A stretch of 64,000 bases of DNA, from the NCBI GenBank assembly GCA_965200505.1, contig OZ241343.1, positions 3,534,001 through 3,598,000 on the forward strand. The letters are read 5' to 3'. A program made the position numbers and the translations under genes. How positions within the stretch are numbered: position 1 is the first letter of the stretch; each line of letters opens with the position of its first letter. The notes below the pieces were generated by a model. It was not told the DNA's origin. It ran no database searches and saw only the letters and a program-made list of their open reading frames with translations. The stretch comes from VXNE01 sp965200505 (lineage in GTDB: Bacteria > Pseudomonadota > Gammaproteobacteria > Pseudomonadales > Azotimanducaceae). Positions 8,363-16,876 of this stretch are shown here, piece by piece.

Positions 8363-11300
8363 ATGCGAGAACTTCGGATCGCCCGAGGCGCGTCCGCGCT
8401 TGGGCTGTTGGTCGCTTTGCTGATGCCGTGGACGGCTTTCGCCGACGACGATGACGACGATGCGTCGGAAACGCGGCGCATCGAGGAGATGGTGATCTAC
8501 GGCGAGCGCGTGGAGTCCACCGTTTCCGACACGTCCATTTCCATCACCGCCATGGATGAGGACTTTCTCAGGGACATGGGCATGCAAGGCCCGAACGAGA
8601 TGGTCAACTTCATCCCCGCCACCACGCGCACGGACTGGGACATCAAGATCCGCGGCATCGGGCGCAACTTCCGTGGCTTGGGCGGCGATCCGGGCGTCGG
8701 CACCTACTACAACGGCATCTACTCGCCAGACTTCGGCATCGCCGCCACCGAGGGCGGCCTCTACGACATCAAGCGCATCGAGGTGCTGCGCGGCCCGCAG
8801 GGCACGTTGTACGGGCGGAACTCCATCGGCGGCGTGGTCAACTACGTGACCAACCAGCCGAACCACGAGGGCTTCGAGGCGAACGTGCGCGCCATCTTCG
8901 GCGAGTACAACACCAACGAGTGGTTCGGCCTCGTCAGCGGCCCGCTCACGGACGACATGGCCTACCGCTTCACCGGCGTGAAGCGGCTGCGCGGCCCCGC
9001 CGTCGAGGGCTTGGCCGGCAGCGAAGACATTGAAGACTTGAACGACCAGAACTTCGCGCTCATCTTGGAGTGGAACATCCGCGACGATGTGACGGCGAAC
9101 CTCCGCCTCAACGACCGGCGCGCCTACAGCAAACGCAACTTCGGCAACGGCGGCCACGGCATCGCCGGCGAGGGGCCGTGCGTGGGCGAGCACCCGATCA
9201 CCTCCAATTCCCAGTGCGACCCGCGTTATCGCGTCCCGCGCGACACCAACTACTACGCCACCGGCTTCCGTCCCGTGGATCAGGCTTGGGTCGATAAGTA
9301 CGGGGACTTGGCGGATGACCCGCGCGGCGCCGTGGCTTGGAAGCATCCAGTCACCGGCGACACGTTCTACGGTGCCTACAACCGGCCCGGCGTGGATTAC
9401 CTGAGCGTGCGCTGGCCGTTCATGCCGTCGCAGAACTACATGAGCCCGAGCGTGGCCCAATATGACATCGGCGGCGCCGACGCGCCGGACATCGTGGGGC
9501 TGACGACCGGCGACAACCGGGAAGAGTTCGACCACCAGCAAGGCTCCCTCGTGGTCGATTGGGACATCAGCGACACCCTCTCCCTCAAGTACTTGGGCTC
9601 CTACCAGAGCTTCGCCTACTGGTTCAATCGGGACAACAGCTTCTCCGACAGCCACGTCTCGGACATTGACGACACCGTGGTGGAACAAGTGGAGAGCCTT
9701 TCACATGAACTGCGCCTGTTCTGGCAAGTCGGCGAACGGTTCACCGCGACCTCCGGCGTCTATCAGTTCTGGGAATCCCGCGATCAGTGGTACGGCATCC
9801 GCGAGCGCGGGGGGCAAGGCCGCTCCCGCAACGCCGCCCACTACGGGCCCGAAGGCTTTGACGACTGGGTACACCAAGGCCTTGCCTTGGCTGGGTTCGT
9901 GCTTCCACCATGCATTGGAATCGGCGGCAGTGGCTCCGGCGCCGGTGGCGACTTGGCGTTGAACAGCGAAGCGCAGACCTTCGGCAGGTATTGTGGCGAC
10001 CCGGGCGAGCCCTACAACCAGAACTGGCACGCCGGCGACACCGGTGCCGTTTACGAACATCGCAACTTGGTCGATAACGAGAACTTGGCCTTCTACACGC
10101 AAGGCGATCTCAGGTTGACCGACAAGTGGAGCGTGACGCTCGGTTTCCGCTACTCGAAAGACTGGCGCGATGCCAAGGAACAGCGGGGCGGCTACTCTGA
10201 AATCGAAGGATTCAACGCGATTCCTGGGCTATTGCAGACCCTGATGTCCGGTGCCTGCGCCTTGAATCCAGATCGTTGCCCGATTAACCCGGCGGCGTTC
10301 GCAGCCGAGGGTGTGACGCCGCTGGCCGCCTTGAACGTGGCCTTGGGCGCCGCGACTTTCACTGGCGACCCAGACTTTCCCATCGCGCCGGTGTGTGACC
10401 TCACGGCGCGGGATTGCGAGCGTCCGCTGCGGCTGCGCGGCATTCCCATTGGCTGGGGGCACCGCACCACGGGCACCTACAAGCAGGATGGCGACCTCAC
10501 GTGGCGCGTGAACTTCAACTGGGAACCCACCCCAGACATGCTGCTCTACTTCGGCGTCACTTCGGGATACCGTGCCGGTGGCTTCAACCTTGGCAACCCC
10601 GATGGTCGCAGCCCGATCGACATCGATGGCGACGGCGTCAACGAATCCCGGGCCTTGGGTGCCTATGGTGACGAGAACCTCACCGCCTACGAAATCGGCT
10701 ACAAGGCCACCTTGTTGGACGGCACCCTGCAAACCAACGTGACGCTCTACTACTACGACTACACCGGCTACCAGACCAACGTGTCCACTTGGGAAACCAA
10801 TAGCAGCGACTTCGCGCTGCCCGCCGGCATCGCACCACCCGCCGGCCGCGGCGCCGTGGACACCACCGTCAACATCGAGGAGGCGTACAACCGCGGCTTC
10901 GAGATCGATGGCCTGTGGCTGGTCACGGACAACTTCACCTTGGGCGGCAACTACAGCTACACAGAGAGCGTGTTCGAGGCACCGTTCACCTTCTTCAACG
11001 CCAACGATCCCCGGTATCCCCGCGAGATCTTGGGCGGCGACGTGAACCAAGACCCATGCACGCTGCCGGACGACATCAAGGCGCTGTACTGCATCGAGGT
11101 GGAAGGCATCAACCTGACGGGCATTCCCAAGCACAAGGCGACGGTGTGGTCGTCCTACTCGTGGAACATCCCGAAGGGCACCTTCACTTGGCTGAACTCG
11201 CTGTCCTACACGGGAGACTACGCCACCAACGTGTTCCAGCGGCCTTGGGACGAAGTGCCCGACCGCGAACGGTGGGACATGAGGCTCACGTTCCGCGAAG

Positions 11301-11482
11301 CCAGCGGACAGTGGTCCGTCTCGGCCTTCATCGACAACGTGCTGGACAAGACCTACATCCGCCACTCGGACATGGAGAACCGTCGCACCGGCTACGGCGC
11401 CAACTGGCCGCAGCGCGTCGTGTCCCTCTACCCCCGCTACTGGGGCGTCGAGTTCGAGTACTCGATGGGCGCCTTCCGGTAG
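8363..11482 (+). CDS. TonB-dependent outer-membrane receptor
   Basis: Protein of 1039 residues with a signal peptide (n-region with arginines, hydrophobic core LGLLVALLMPW, cleavage near AFA-D), a run of aspartates, and a TonB-box-like EEMVIYGER, followed by the plug domain (IEVLRGPQGTLYGRNSIGGVVNYVT) and a long barrel ending in an aromatic-rich C-terminus typical of barrel assembly. It should import a large or scarce ligand with energy from TonB-ExbBD. ATG 8363 has GGAGAGGGG upstream; an in-frame ATG at 8348 sits within that site. At over 1000 residues it resembles the large receptors of uncertain substrate found in marine gammaproteobacteria. No transporter or degradative partner is adjacent, so the ligand cannot be inferred. 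Confidence 0.92.
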   Translation: MRELRIARGASALGLLVALLMPWTAFADDDDDDASETRRIEEMVIYGERVESTVSDTSISITAMDEDFLRDMGMQGPNEMVNFIPATTRTDWDIKIRGIGRNFRGLGGDPGVGTYYNGIYSPDFGIAATEGGLYDIKRIEVLRGPQGTLYGRNSIGGVVNYVTNQPNHEGFEANVRAIFGEYNTNEWFGLVSGPLTDDMAYRFTGVKRLRGPAVEGLAGSEDIEDLNDQNFALILEWNIRDDVTANLRLNDRRAYSKRNFGNGGHGIAGEGPCVGEHPITSNSQCDPRYRVPRDTNYYATGFRPVDQAWVDKYGDLADDPRGAVAWKHPVTGDTFYGAYNRPGVDYLSVRWPFMPSQNYMSPSVAQYDIGGADAPDIVGLTTGDNREEFDHQQGSLVVDWDISDTLSLKYLGSYQSFAYWFNRDNSFSDSHVSDIDDTVVEQVESLSHELRLFWQVGERFTATSGVYQFWESRDQWYGIRERGGQGRSRNAAHYGPEGFDDWVHQGLALAGFVLPPCIGIGGSGSGAGGDLALNSEAQTFGRYCGDPGEPYNQNWHAGDTGAVYEHRNLVDNENLAFYTQGDLRLTDKWSVTLGFRYSKDWRDAKEQRGGYSEIEGFNAIPGLLQTLMSGACALNPDRCPINPAAFAAEGVTPLAALNVALGAATFTGDPDFPIAPVCDLTARDCERPLRLRGIPIGWGHRTTGTYKQDGDLTWRVNFNWEPTPDMLLYFGVTSGYRAGGFNLGNPDGRSPIDIDGDGVNESRALGAYGDENLTAYEIGYKATLLDGTLQTNVTLYYYDYTGYQTNVSTWETNSSDFALPAGIAPPAGRGAVDTTVNIEEAYNRGFEIDGLWLVTDNFTLGGNYSYTESVFEAPFTFFNANDPRYPREILGGDVNQDPCTLPDDIKALYCIEVEGINLTGIPKHKATVWSSYSWNIPKGTFTWLNSLSYTGDYATNVFQRPWDEVPDRERWDMRLTFREASGQWSVSAFIDNVLDKTYIRHSDMENRRTGYGANWPQRVVSLYPRYWGVEFEYSMGAFR

Positions 11483-11535
11483 GGCTACGTTAGGCAACGG
11501 CTAGGGCGCAAGTCTTGGCTTGCCTTTGAGGGGAG

Positions 11536-11565
11536 AAGCGCCGGCACCTGCCGGCGCTTTGCTTT
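11536..11565 (+). terminator. Intrinsic terminator after the TonB receptor
   Basis: AAGCGCCGGC (11536-11545) and GCCGGCGCTT (11550-11559) form a perfect 10-base stem with the tetraloop ACCT, followed by a T-rich tail (tgcttta). It lies 54 bases after the receptor stop codon. Confidence 0.85.
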
Positions 11566-11602
11566 ATGGGGGCATGACGCCGGTGTGTTGAGGAGAACGC
11601 AC

Positions 11603-12244
11603 ATGCGATTCGTCAACTGCGTTTCTTTGCTGCTGCTGCGTGTGCCGACGTTCGCTTGCGAGCAGTTCCGTTGGTTTGAAATGCCGGGCGGGCCGGAGAA
11701 GTACGCTCAATGGGGTACGTTGCAAGTGCCGGATGAGTTCGAGGGTGTGGTTTGCTTGAGGTCAGATTTTCTGCCGATGCCGGAGCGGCTGGCGCTCTCC
11801 CTCTCCAATACACTGGACAGCGACTACATGCTGCGGGTGGAGGATCGAGAGGGTACCATCTTCGAGCGGTTGGTGCTCGCTGGCACCGGGCGCTACGATG
11901 TGACGGTGCCCGTCAAGGGTACCGGCTTAGGGAACTTTAGGGTGATCATGAATGTCATCAGCCCGACACAGCAGGCGTTCCTCGGTGCATGGATCAGTAA
12001 GCGGATATCTGTTGCGGAACGCAGGTTTCCAGCGTCGGGTGAGCTAGAGACGTTTAAGGCGACCGATCCCGCCGTTACCATGGCGCGGCTCGCTGAACAC
12101 CCGCAGGCCGAAGAGCTATTGCTCTTGAGCGTGTCGGCCACCAAGGCTGCCGACACCAAGCGGTTGGGGCCCTCGGCGGAGCGAGTGCGTTACGATGAGG
12201 GCACGCTGCAGCGGCCGAGCGATCTTGCCCTTCCAGTGCAATGA
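11603..12244 (+). CDS. Exported protein of unknown function
   Basis: Protein of 213 residues. The N-terminus (MRFVNCVSLLLLRVPTFAC) looks like a short signal peptide; the cysteine after FA might suggest a lipoprotein, but the lipobox is poor. The mature part is rich in beta-strand-like text and no family was recognised. ATG 11603 has AGGAGA 6 bases upstream. It is the first of three closely spaced genes (48-base gap, then a 4-base overlap) that encode envelope proteins, so the three probably act together. Confidence 0.65.
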   Translation: MRFVNCVSLLLLRVPTFACEQFRWFEMPGGPEKYAQWGTLQVPDEFEGVVCLRSDFLPMPERLALSLSNTLDSDYMLRVEDREGTIFERLVLAGTGRYDVTVPVKGTGLGNFRVIMNVISPTQQAFLGAWISKRISVAERRFPASGELETFKATDPAVTMARLAEHPQAEELLLLSVSATKAADTKRLGPSAERVRYDEGTLQRPSDLALPVQ

Positions 12245-12292
12245 AAAGCGAAATCGGCAGCAGGTTGAGCTGACACTAGAGGAGATGACGAA

Positions 12293-12865
12293 GTGGATAT
12301 GTTGATCTTGGTGGTCAGCGCGATGGTGCTTGTGTCCGTCGTCGTTGCGGTCGGGATTTCTGTGTGGATGACTTACGACCATAGCCTCCTTCGTGTTACG
12401 GACGTGGAAAACGACAATGAGGGCGCGATCACGCATTTTCGGGCCGTTCTCGACCGAGCAGAGCGTGAGCTGTTGGTCCACGACGACGGCGACAAGACCG
12501 TCGGCTCGCTATATGATGACGAAGAGACCGTGCAGGCCGTGAGCGAGCGTTTGGGGGCGTTCCCCGACCTGGAGATACGCTGCCTGTTGAACTTCAACGA
12601 TGGCGTCAAGATGGCAGCTCTGAGCGAGAAGTACGGCCGCCGGTTTCAAATGCGATACCTCCATCAACGGCCTCCCGATGACGTTCACTTCAAGATCGCT
12701 GATGGCGGGAAGATGGCCTACTTGTCCATTCACCCAAAGGGCGTCGCGGAACGGAAGGGCCAGATCCTTGAAGACTTGGGTGCCAGTGATCGCACACGTA
12801 GACGCTGTCTGGGCGGTTTGATCGACGACTTCAACGAAGGCTTCGACAGGGCCCATTCAGCATGA
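12293..12865 (+). CDS. Membrane-anchored protein with a degenerate PLD-like domain
   Basis: Protein of 190 residues: one N-terminal transmembrane helix (residues 3-26), then a soluble domain. The sequence VHFKIADG (H-x-K and a nearby D) followed by a hydrophobic strand and a C-terminal helix resembles half of a phospholipase D HKD site, but the spacing is short (HxKxxD rather than HxKxxxxD) and only one copy is present, so catalysis is doubtful. The GTG start at 12293 follows a GAGGAGATG ribosome site; ATG 12299 is also possible. It is coupled to the next gene by an ATGA overlap. The PLD assignment is by eye and tentative. Confidence 0.6.
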   Translation: MDMLILVVSAMVLVSVVVAVGISVWMTYDHSLLRVTDVENDNEGAITHFRAVLDRAERELLVHDDGDKTVGSLYDDEETVQAVSERLGAFPDLEIRCLLNFNDGVKMAALSEKYGRRFQMRYLHQRPPDDVHFKIADGGKMAYLSIHPKGVAERKGQILEDLGASDRTRRRCLGGLIDDFNEGFDRAHSA

Positions 12866-13245
12866 CGCTGCCATCCGAGCTGCTGCCGGCGACTCAGCAC
12901 TATGCACTGCTTGCCGTTGCAGTGACCTTGTTTTCGTTATCTGTCACGCATTTCACGTGGCGATCGAGTCTCTGGGTGTGGCTAGCGATGGTCCTCCTGC
13001 CAGTCACGCAGATGGCATGGTCGTTGGGGGAGACAATATGGGCGACAGTCGTTGGCGAGGGTACGTTTGGCCAACCGCTCCGGGGACTCGAGAGGGACTT
13101 GGCGTGGGCGACCGTTGTTCGCGCGCTGGCTCATGGAGTGGCGATTGGGCTTGTCGTGGTAGTCGTGCTTCACGCAATAAGACATCACGGAGGCAGGATA
13201 CGAAGACGAGTGCGGTTGGAGCCAACCGTAGGACCTCCTTCGTAA
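12862..13245 (+). CDS. Small polytopic membrane protein, unknown function
   Basis: Protein of 127 residues with about three transmembrane helices (roughly residues 15-32, 35-55 and 85-105) and a basic C-terminal tail (HHGGRIRRRVR). It overlaps the preceding gene by ATGA, which points to translational coupling. No family was recognised. It converges on the DUF418 gene, whose stop codon is 26 bases away. Confidence 0.6.
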   Translation: MTLPSELLPATQHYALLAVAVTLFSLSVTHFTWRSSLWVWLAMVLLPVTQMAWSLGETIWATVVGEGTFGQPLRGLERDLAWATVVRALAHGVAIGLVVVVVLHAIRHHGGRIRRRVRLEPTVGPPS

Positions 13246-13270
13246 GTGGGTGTCCCTGCTATCGACGTCA

Positions 13271-14587
13271 CTATCCTGCCGCCGGCCTTTTCCCGTAAGT
13301 GAGCGTCCGCCATAGCCACTCCAGCGGGCCAAAACGTCGCCGTTCCAGCCACCACGCGCTGAACGCCAGAATCACCACCCACTCGCCCAACACCACCAGA
13401 TAGAGCTGCCAGCGGGCGAGTTCGTTCCACAGGCCAAAGCCCATCGCGTGGAAGATGATGAGCGCGAAGACGCTTTGCAGGATGTAGTTGGTGAGTGCCA
13501 TGCGGCCGGTGGCGGCGAGTGCCCGTCGGGCGCGCGCCAACACGCCGCTCTGGCAGACGATCATCACCAGTCCCACATAGCCCAACGCCATCGCCACCCG
13601 CCCGATGTCGTTGGTGATTTCAATGCCAGTTACCCAAACCAAGGCGTACCCGCTGGCGTGGGCCATCCAAAGCTCGAAGGCGTTCACGATGCCGCCGATG
13701 AGAAATCCCCAAATGGCGAGGCGCTTGTAGAAGGAGAGGCTTAGCCCGCCACGCAGCACGCTCGTCTTGTAGAGCGCCATGCCGAGCAACATGCAGGCGA
13801 GCGCATCCCAGAGCAGCACCGCCGGATGGGCGAAGGCGTAGAGCCCGCCCACTTCAATGGCGTTGGCCACCACCGATTCGGGGTAGGTGCCTTGGTAGAT
13901 CAGCGCGTGACGCGCCTGCGCTTCCGGTGGCGGCTGGAAGTTCGCCTTCAAGGATTGCCACTCGGCGATGACGGCTCGGTCCGCGGCTGCCACCGCTTCG
14001 CCGGCCGCGAGCCGTGCCTCAATGGCCCCGGCCTGCTCGGAAAGAAACACGATGCCGGCTGCCGTGGCGGCGTAGAACGCGGCCAAGTAGGCGAACACCA
14101 CGCCGGCGGCGATGAACAATGCCTTCGGCCGCCAGTTCCGCAACGGGTAAAGCAACATGCCCGCCACGGCATACGGCACCAATATGTCGCCGGCCCACAG
14201 CAGGATGAGCGCATCGAAGAGGCCAAACGCGAGCAGCAGTAGCTGCCGCCGGTAATACACGCCGATGGGCTTCGCCCGTGGCCCACACGCGAAGATGACC
14301 ACGCCGGCGCCGAACAGCATGGAGAAGAGCGCCCGCATCGCGCCTTCGGAGAAGAAATCCACGCCGAGGAAGAACGCGAAGTCAATGCCTTGGGTGGCGC
14401 TGTCCGCGGTGGGGTCCGAGTAAGACTGGGACGGCAGCCCAAAGGCCAGGATGTTCATCAGCAGGATGCCGAGCAGCGCGAAACCGCGCACCACATCGAT
14501 GGCTTCGATGCGCTCCGTGGGCGGCATCGGCACTGCCGCCACGCCGCCGGCGGGGGCGTTGGCGGCCGGGGCTGGGGTAGGTTCCAC
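13271..14587 (-). CDS. DUF418 (YeiB-like) integral membrane protein
   Basis: Protein of 438 residues with about ten hydrophobic helices. The beginning of the conserved part, RIEAIDVVRGFALLGILLMNI, and the C-terminal region with W-x-x-x-F-x-x-GPLEWLWR are hallmarks of the DUF418/YeiB family, inner-membrane proteins of unclear biochemical role. The first 25 residues are Pro/Ala-rich; the GTG start at 14587 lacks a clear ribosome site, and ATG 14527 just before the conserved domain is a good alternative. It follows the peroxiredoxin gene on the same strand with a 34-base gap. Confidence 0.88.
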   Translation of the reverse strand: MEPTPAPAANAPAGGVAAVPMPPTERIEAIDVVRGFALLGILLMNILAFGLPSQSYSDPTADSATQGIDFAFFLGVDFFSEGAMRALFSMLFGAGVVIFACGPRAKPIGVYYRRQLLLLAFGLFDALILLWAGDILVPYAVAGMLLYPLRNWRPKALFIAAGVVFAYLAAFYAATAAGIVFLSEQAGAIEARLAAGEAVAAADRAVIAEWQSLKANFQPPPEAQARHALIYQGTYPESVVANAIEVGGLYAFAHPAVLLWDALACMLLGMALYKTSVLRGGLSLSFYKRLAIWGFLIGGIVNAFELWMAHASGYALVWVTGIEITNDIGRVAMALGYVGLVMIVCQSGVLARARRALAATGRMALTNYILQSVFALIIFHAMGFGLWNELARWQLYLVVLGEWVVILAFSAWWLERRRFGPLEWLWRTLTYGKRPAAG

Positions 14588-14621
14588 TGGCCTTGGCGGT
14601 GGCCTGTCTTGCCGATGTAGG

Positions 14622-15089
14622 CTAAGTGCCCTGCAACGCTTCCAGCACCTTGCGCGGATGATCCGCGGCCTTCGCCACGCGCCGCCAGTGCTTGACGACG
14701 TTGCCGTCCGGGCCGATCAACACGGTGGAACGAATCACGCCCACGGTCTTCTTGCCGTACATCATCTTCTCGCCGTAGGCGCCGTACTCCTGCATCACCT
14801 GCTTGTCCGGGTCGCACAGCAGCGTGAATGGCAGGTTGTATTTGTCCGCGAATTTCTGATGCGACGCTTCGCCATCCGGCGAAACGCCCAAGACGACCGC
14901 ATCCGCCGCTTCAAAATCCGCCGCTAAGTCACGGAATCCACAGGCTTCTTTGGTGCAGCCGGGGGTGTCGTCGCGGGGATAGAAGTACACCACGACGTGC
15001 TTGCCCCGAAGGCTTGCCAAGGAAACCGCCTCGCCGTTGGCGTCGGTCAGGGTGAACGGGGGCGGGGGTTGGCCTTCCTCGATGGGCAT
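14622..15089 (-). CDS. bcp: Thioredoxin-dependent thiol peroxidase (BCP/PrxQ type)
   Basis: Protein of 155 residues, the usual size for bacterioferritin-comigratory peroxiredoxins, which reduce peroxides in the cytoplasm with electrons from thioredoxin. The active-site motif PRDDTPGCTKEAC carries the peroxidatic C45 and, five residues on, the resolving C50 typical of atypical 2-Cys PrxQ enzymes. ATG 15089 is preceded by GGAGGAGT; the longer open frame upstream has no coding character. Confidence 0.93.
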   Translation of the reverse strand: MPIEEGQPPPPFTLTDANGEAVSLASLRGKHVVVYFYPRDDTPGCTKEACGFRDLAADFEAADAVVLGVSPDGEASHQKFADKYNLPFTLLCDPDKQVMQEYGAYGEKMMYGKKTVGVIRSTVLIGPDGNVVKHWRRVAKAADHPRKVLEALQGT

Positions 15090-15139
15090 GGACTCCTCCT
15101 TGGCAGATTTGGGGTACGCAGAAACTGGCTCGGCCGCCG

Positions 15140-15964
15140 CTACCCGTAGCTCACACCCATGCCGGCGCGGGCATCGGTGTTCACGCCATACGGGGCGATG
15201 GGATAGCGCAGGCCGTTGCGCGAGAGGCTCGTGAGGCCGTTGATGACTTGCGGCAGGAAGTGGGGCGGCAGCGCCATCAGCAGTTCGTCCTCCATCACGC
15301 CGCCGTAGCGCCGCTCGGCGAAGCAGGGGATGGAGAGGCTGGGCTCGCCGGTCTTGAGCGCGCGCCCCCAAGAGTCCGCGCACGCGGATTCGCCGACGCA
15401 ACCCCATTCCAGCTTCTTGTAGCCGCTCCACTGCAAGCCATTGATGAAGAGGATCATCTGCGCCGGCGTCGCGTAGATGAGGGCGATGTCCGGCGGGTCC
15501 AACCGGCCGCTCGCCAACGGGCTCACGGCCAAGGCGCGGTGACGGCCGTACGGCGCTACATCCATCGAGCGCTGATGCGCGGCCGCGCCCCCGACGTCCT
15601 CGAACCACACGCCGGCCATGTGCTCGCCGGAGAGCCAATCATCGCTGCGTGGGTGCAGCCCGATGACGGTGGAACATTGGGCGCCGACTAGATCGTCCGC
15701 TGTGATGCCCACCGTCCAACCGTTGCGGCATGCCTGCCCCACAATCTGATCCGTGGTGTGGATGGCCTTGGGGCGGCGGATGCGCGGGATGGCCTCCATC
15801 TCCTCCACGGTCTCGAAGCGCTTCATGGCGATGGGGGTGGTGCGCAGACGCAACAGCCGGTTCAGGTCCTCCACCAGGCCGGGCCAATCCGTGATGGCGC
15901 GGTCCGTCGCGAGAACCTCCGCGCCCTGTGCCGCTTCCCCTTGCGTCTCAGCGCTCCGGCTCAT
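15140..15964 (-). CDS. DUF169 domain-containing protein
   Basis: Protein of 274 residues that matches the DUF169 family, with the segments PIAMKRF, QACRNGWT, and ALIYATPAQMILFINGLQWSGY, and several cysteines in the central part (CVGESAC). The biochemical function of the family is not established. The ATG overlaps the stop codon of the enoyl-CoA hydratase gene (ATGA), so the two are translated together, which suggests a role linked to that acyl-CoA step. Confidence 0.85.
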   Translation of the reverse strand: MSRSAETQGEAAQGAEVLATDRAITDWPGLVEDLNRLLRLRTTPIAMKRFETVEEMEAIPRIRRPKAIHTTDQIVGQACRNGWTVGITADDLVGAQCSTVIGLHPRSDDWLSGEHMAGVWFEDVGGAAAHQRSMDVAPYGRHRALAVSPLASGRLDPPDIALIYATPAQMILFINGLQWSGYKKLEWGCVGESACADSWGRALKTGEPSLSIPCFAERRYGGVMEDELLMALPPHFLPQVINGLTSLSRNGLRYPIAPYGVNTDARAGMGVSYG

Positions 15965-16794
15965 CCCACTTCCACCCGCGCAAACTGCGGCGGCCGCTTC
16001 TCCATGAAGGAACGCACACCCTCGCGGAAGTCCGGCCGGGTGAGGCTCTCGTCCATCAGCCGGTTCGTCTCAGCCATCGCCGGGCCGATGGCCATGTCGA
16101 TGTGCTTGTACACCTGCTGCTTCATAATCATGAGCGAGGTGGGCGACGCCGTTTGCGCCAGTTGCTCGATGTACGCCTTGGCGTCGGCGAGGGAATCGCC
16201 GGTTTCACTCAGCTTGTCGCCCAAGCCCAGCGCCACGGCTTCCTCACCGCCGATGCGCCGCGCCGTCCACAGCACGTCAAGGGCCTTCGCCGGCCCCAAC
16301 AGGCGCGGCAGAATCCAGCTCATGCCGTGTTCCGCCACTAAGCCCCGCTGCGAGAAGGATGTGGTGAACTTGGCGGTGCGCTCGACGAAGCGCAGGTCGC
16401 AGAGCAGGGCGTAGCTCATGCCCATGCCGGCCGCGGCGCCGTTCACCGCCGCGACGAGCGGCTTGCGCAGCCCCAGCAGGTGGCTGTAGATGGGCGCGAA
16501 GTCCGGCCCCATGTCCGGGTTGCCGGGATTCGCGTCAAGGTGGGAAAGGTCTTGGCTTGCGCGGCCTTCTCCGGCGGAGAGCGTGTTCAGGGCGTTCATG
16601 TCCATGCCGGCGCAGAAGCCGCGGCCGGCGCCGGTCAAGACGATGCCGACCACCTCTGGGTTCCGCTCCGCGGTCGCCAGCGCGTGGCGGATTTCGGCCA
16701 GCATCAAGTTGGTGAAGGCGTTCAGGTTGTCTGGCCGGTTCATCGTGATGATGGCCACCGGCCCTTCCACCTCGTAAAGGATGTCTTCGTACAT
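15961..16794 (-). CDS. Enoyl-CoA hydratase/isomerase family protein
   Basis: Protein of 277 residues of the crotonase superfamily. The oxyanion-hole strand GRGFCAGMD (first half) and GAAAGMGMSYALLCDLRF (second half) are clear, and a glutamate in GLVAEHGMSWILPRLLG occupies the position of the catalytic base of hydratases. It probably hydrates or isomerises an enoyl-CoA in a beta-oxidation-like route. It starts divergently from an acyl-CoA dehydrogenase gene (82-base gap) and is coupled to the DUF169 gene downstream. The substrate is unknown. Confidence 0.9.
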   Translation of the reverse strand: MYEDILYEVEGPVAIITMNRPDNLNAFTNLMLAEIRHALATAERNPEVVGIVLTGAGRGFCAGMDMNALNTLSAGEGRASQDLSHLDANPGNPDMGPDFAPIYSHLLGLRKPLVAAVNGAAAGMGMSYALLCDLRFVERTAKFTTSFSQRGLVAEHGMSWILPRLLGPAKALDVLWTARRIGGEEAVALGLGDKLSETGDSLADAKAYIEQLAQTASPTSLMIMKQQVYKHIDMAIGPAMAETNRLMDESLTRPDFREGVRSFMEKRPPQFARVEVG

Positions 16795-16876
16795 GGGCGC
16801 CCCCCGCGCTCGTCAATTTGGTGTTCCCTAACTGTACACTAGCCGCAAGGTTCAGCGGGAAGCGGGAAGACGATTC
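16795..16876. promoter_or_regulatory. Divergent promoter region between enoyl-CoA hydratase and acyl-CoA dehydrogenase genes
   Basis: This 82-base gap separates two divergent catabolic genes and contains the locally AT-richest stretch, around 16813-16840, including TACACT as a possible -10 box for the rightward gene. The two half-elements gtgt and acac frame 16821-16839, but no convincing palindromic operator or consensus -35 box was found. Confidence 0.35.

Noticed and set aside
8039..9688. A 549-codon minus-strand open frame
   Set aside because: It is antisense to the TonB receptor and its promoter region and resembles no protein family.
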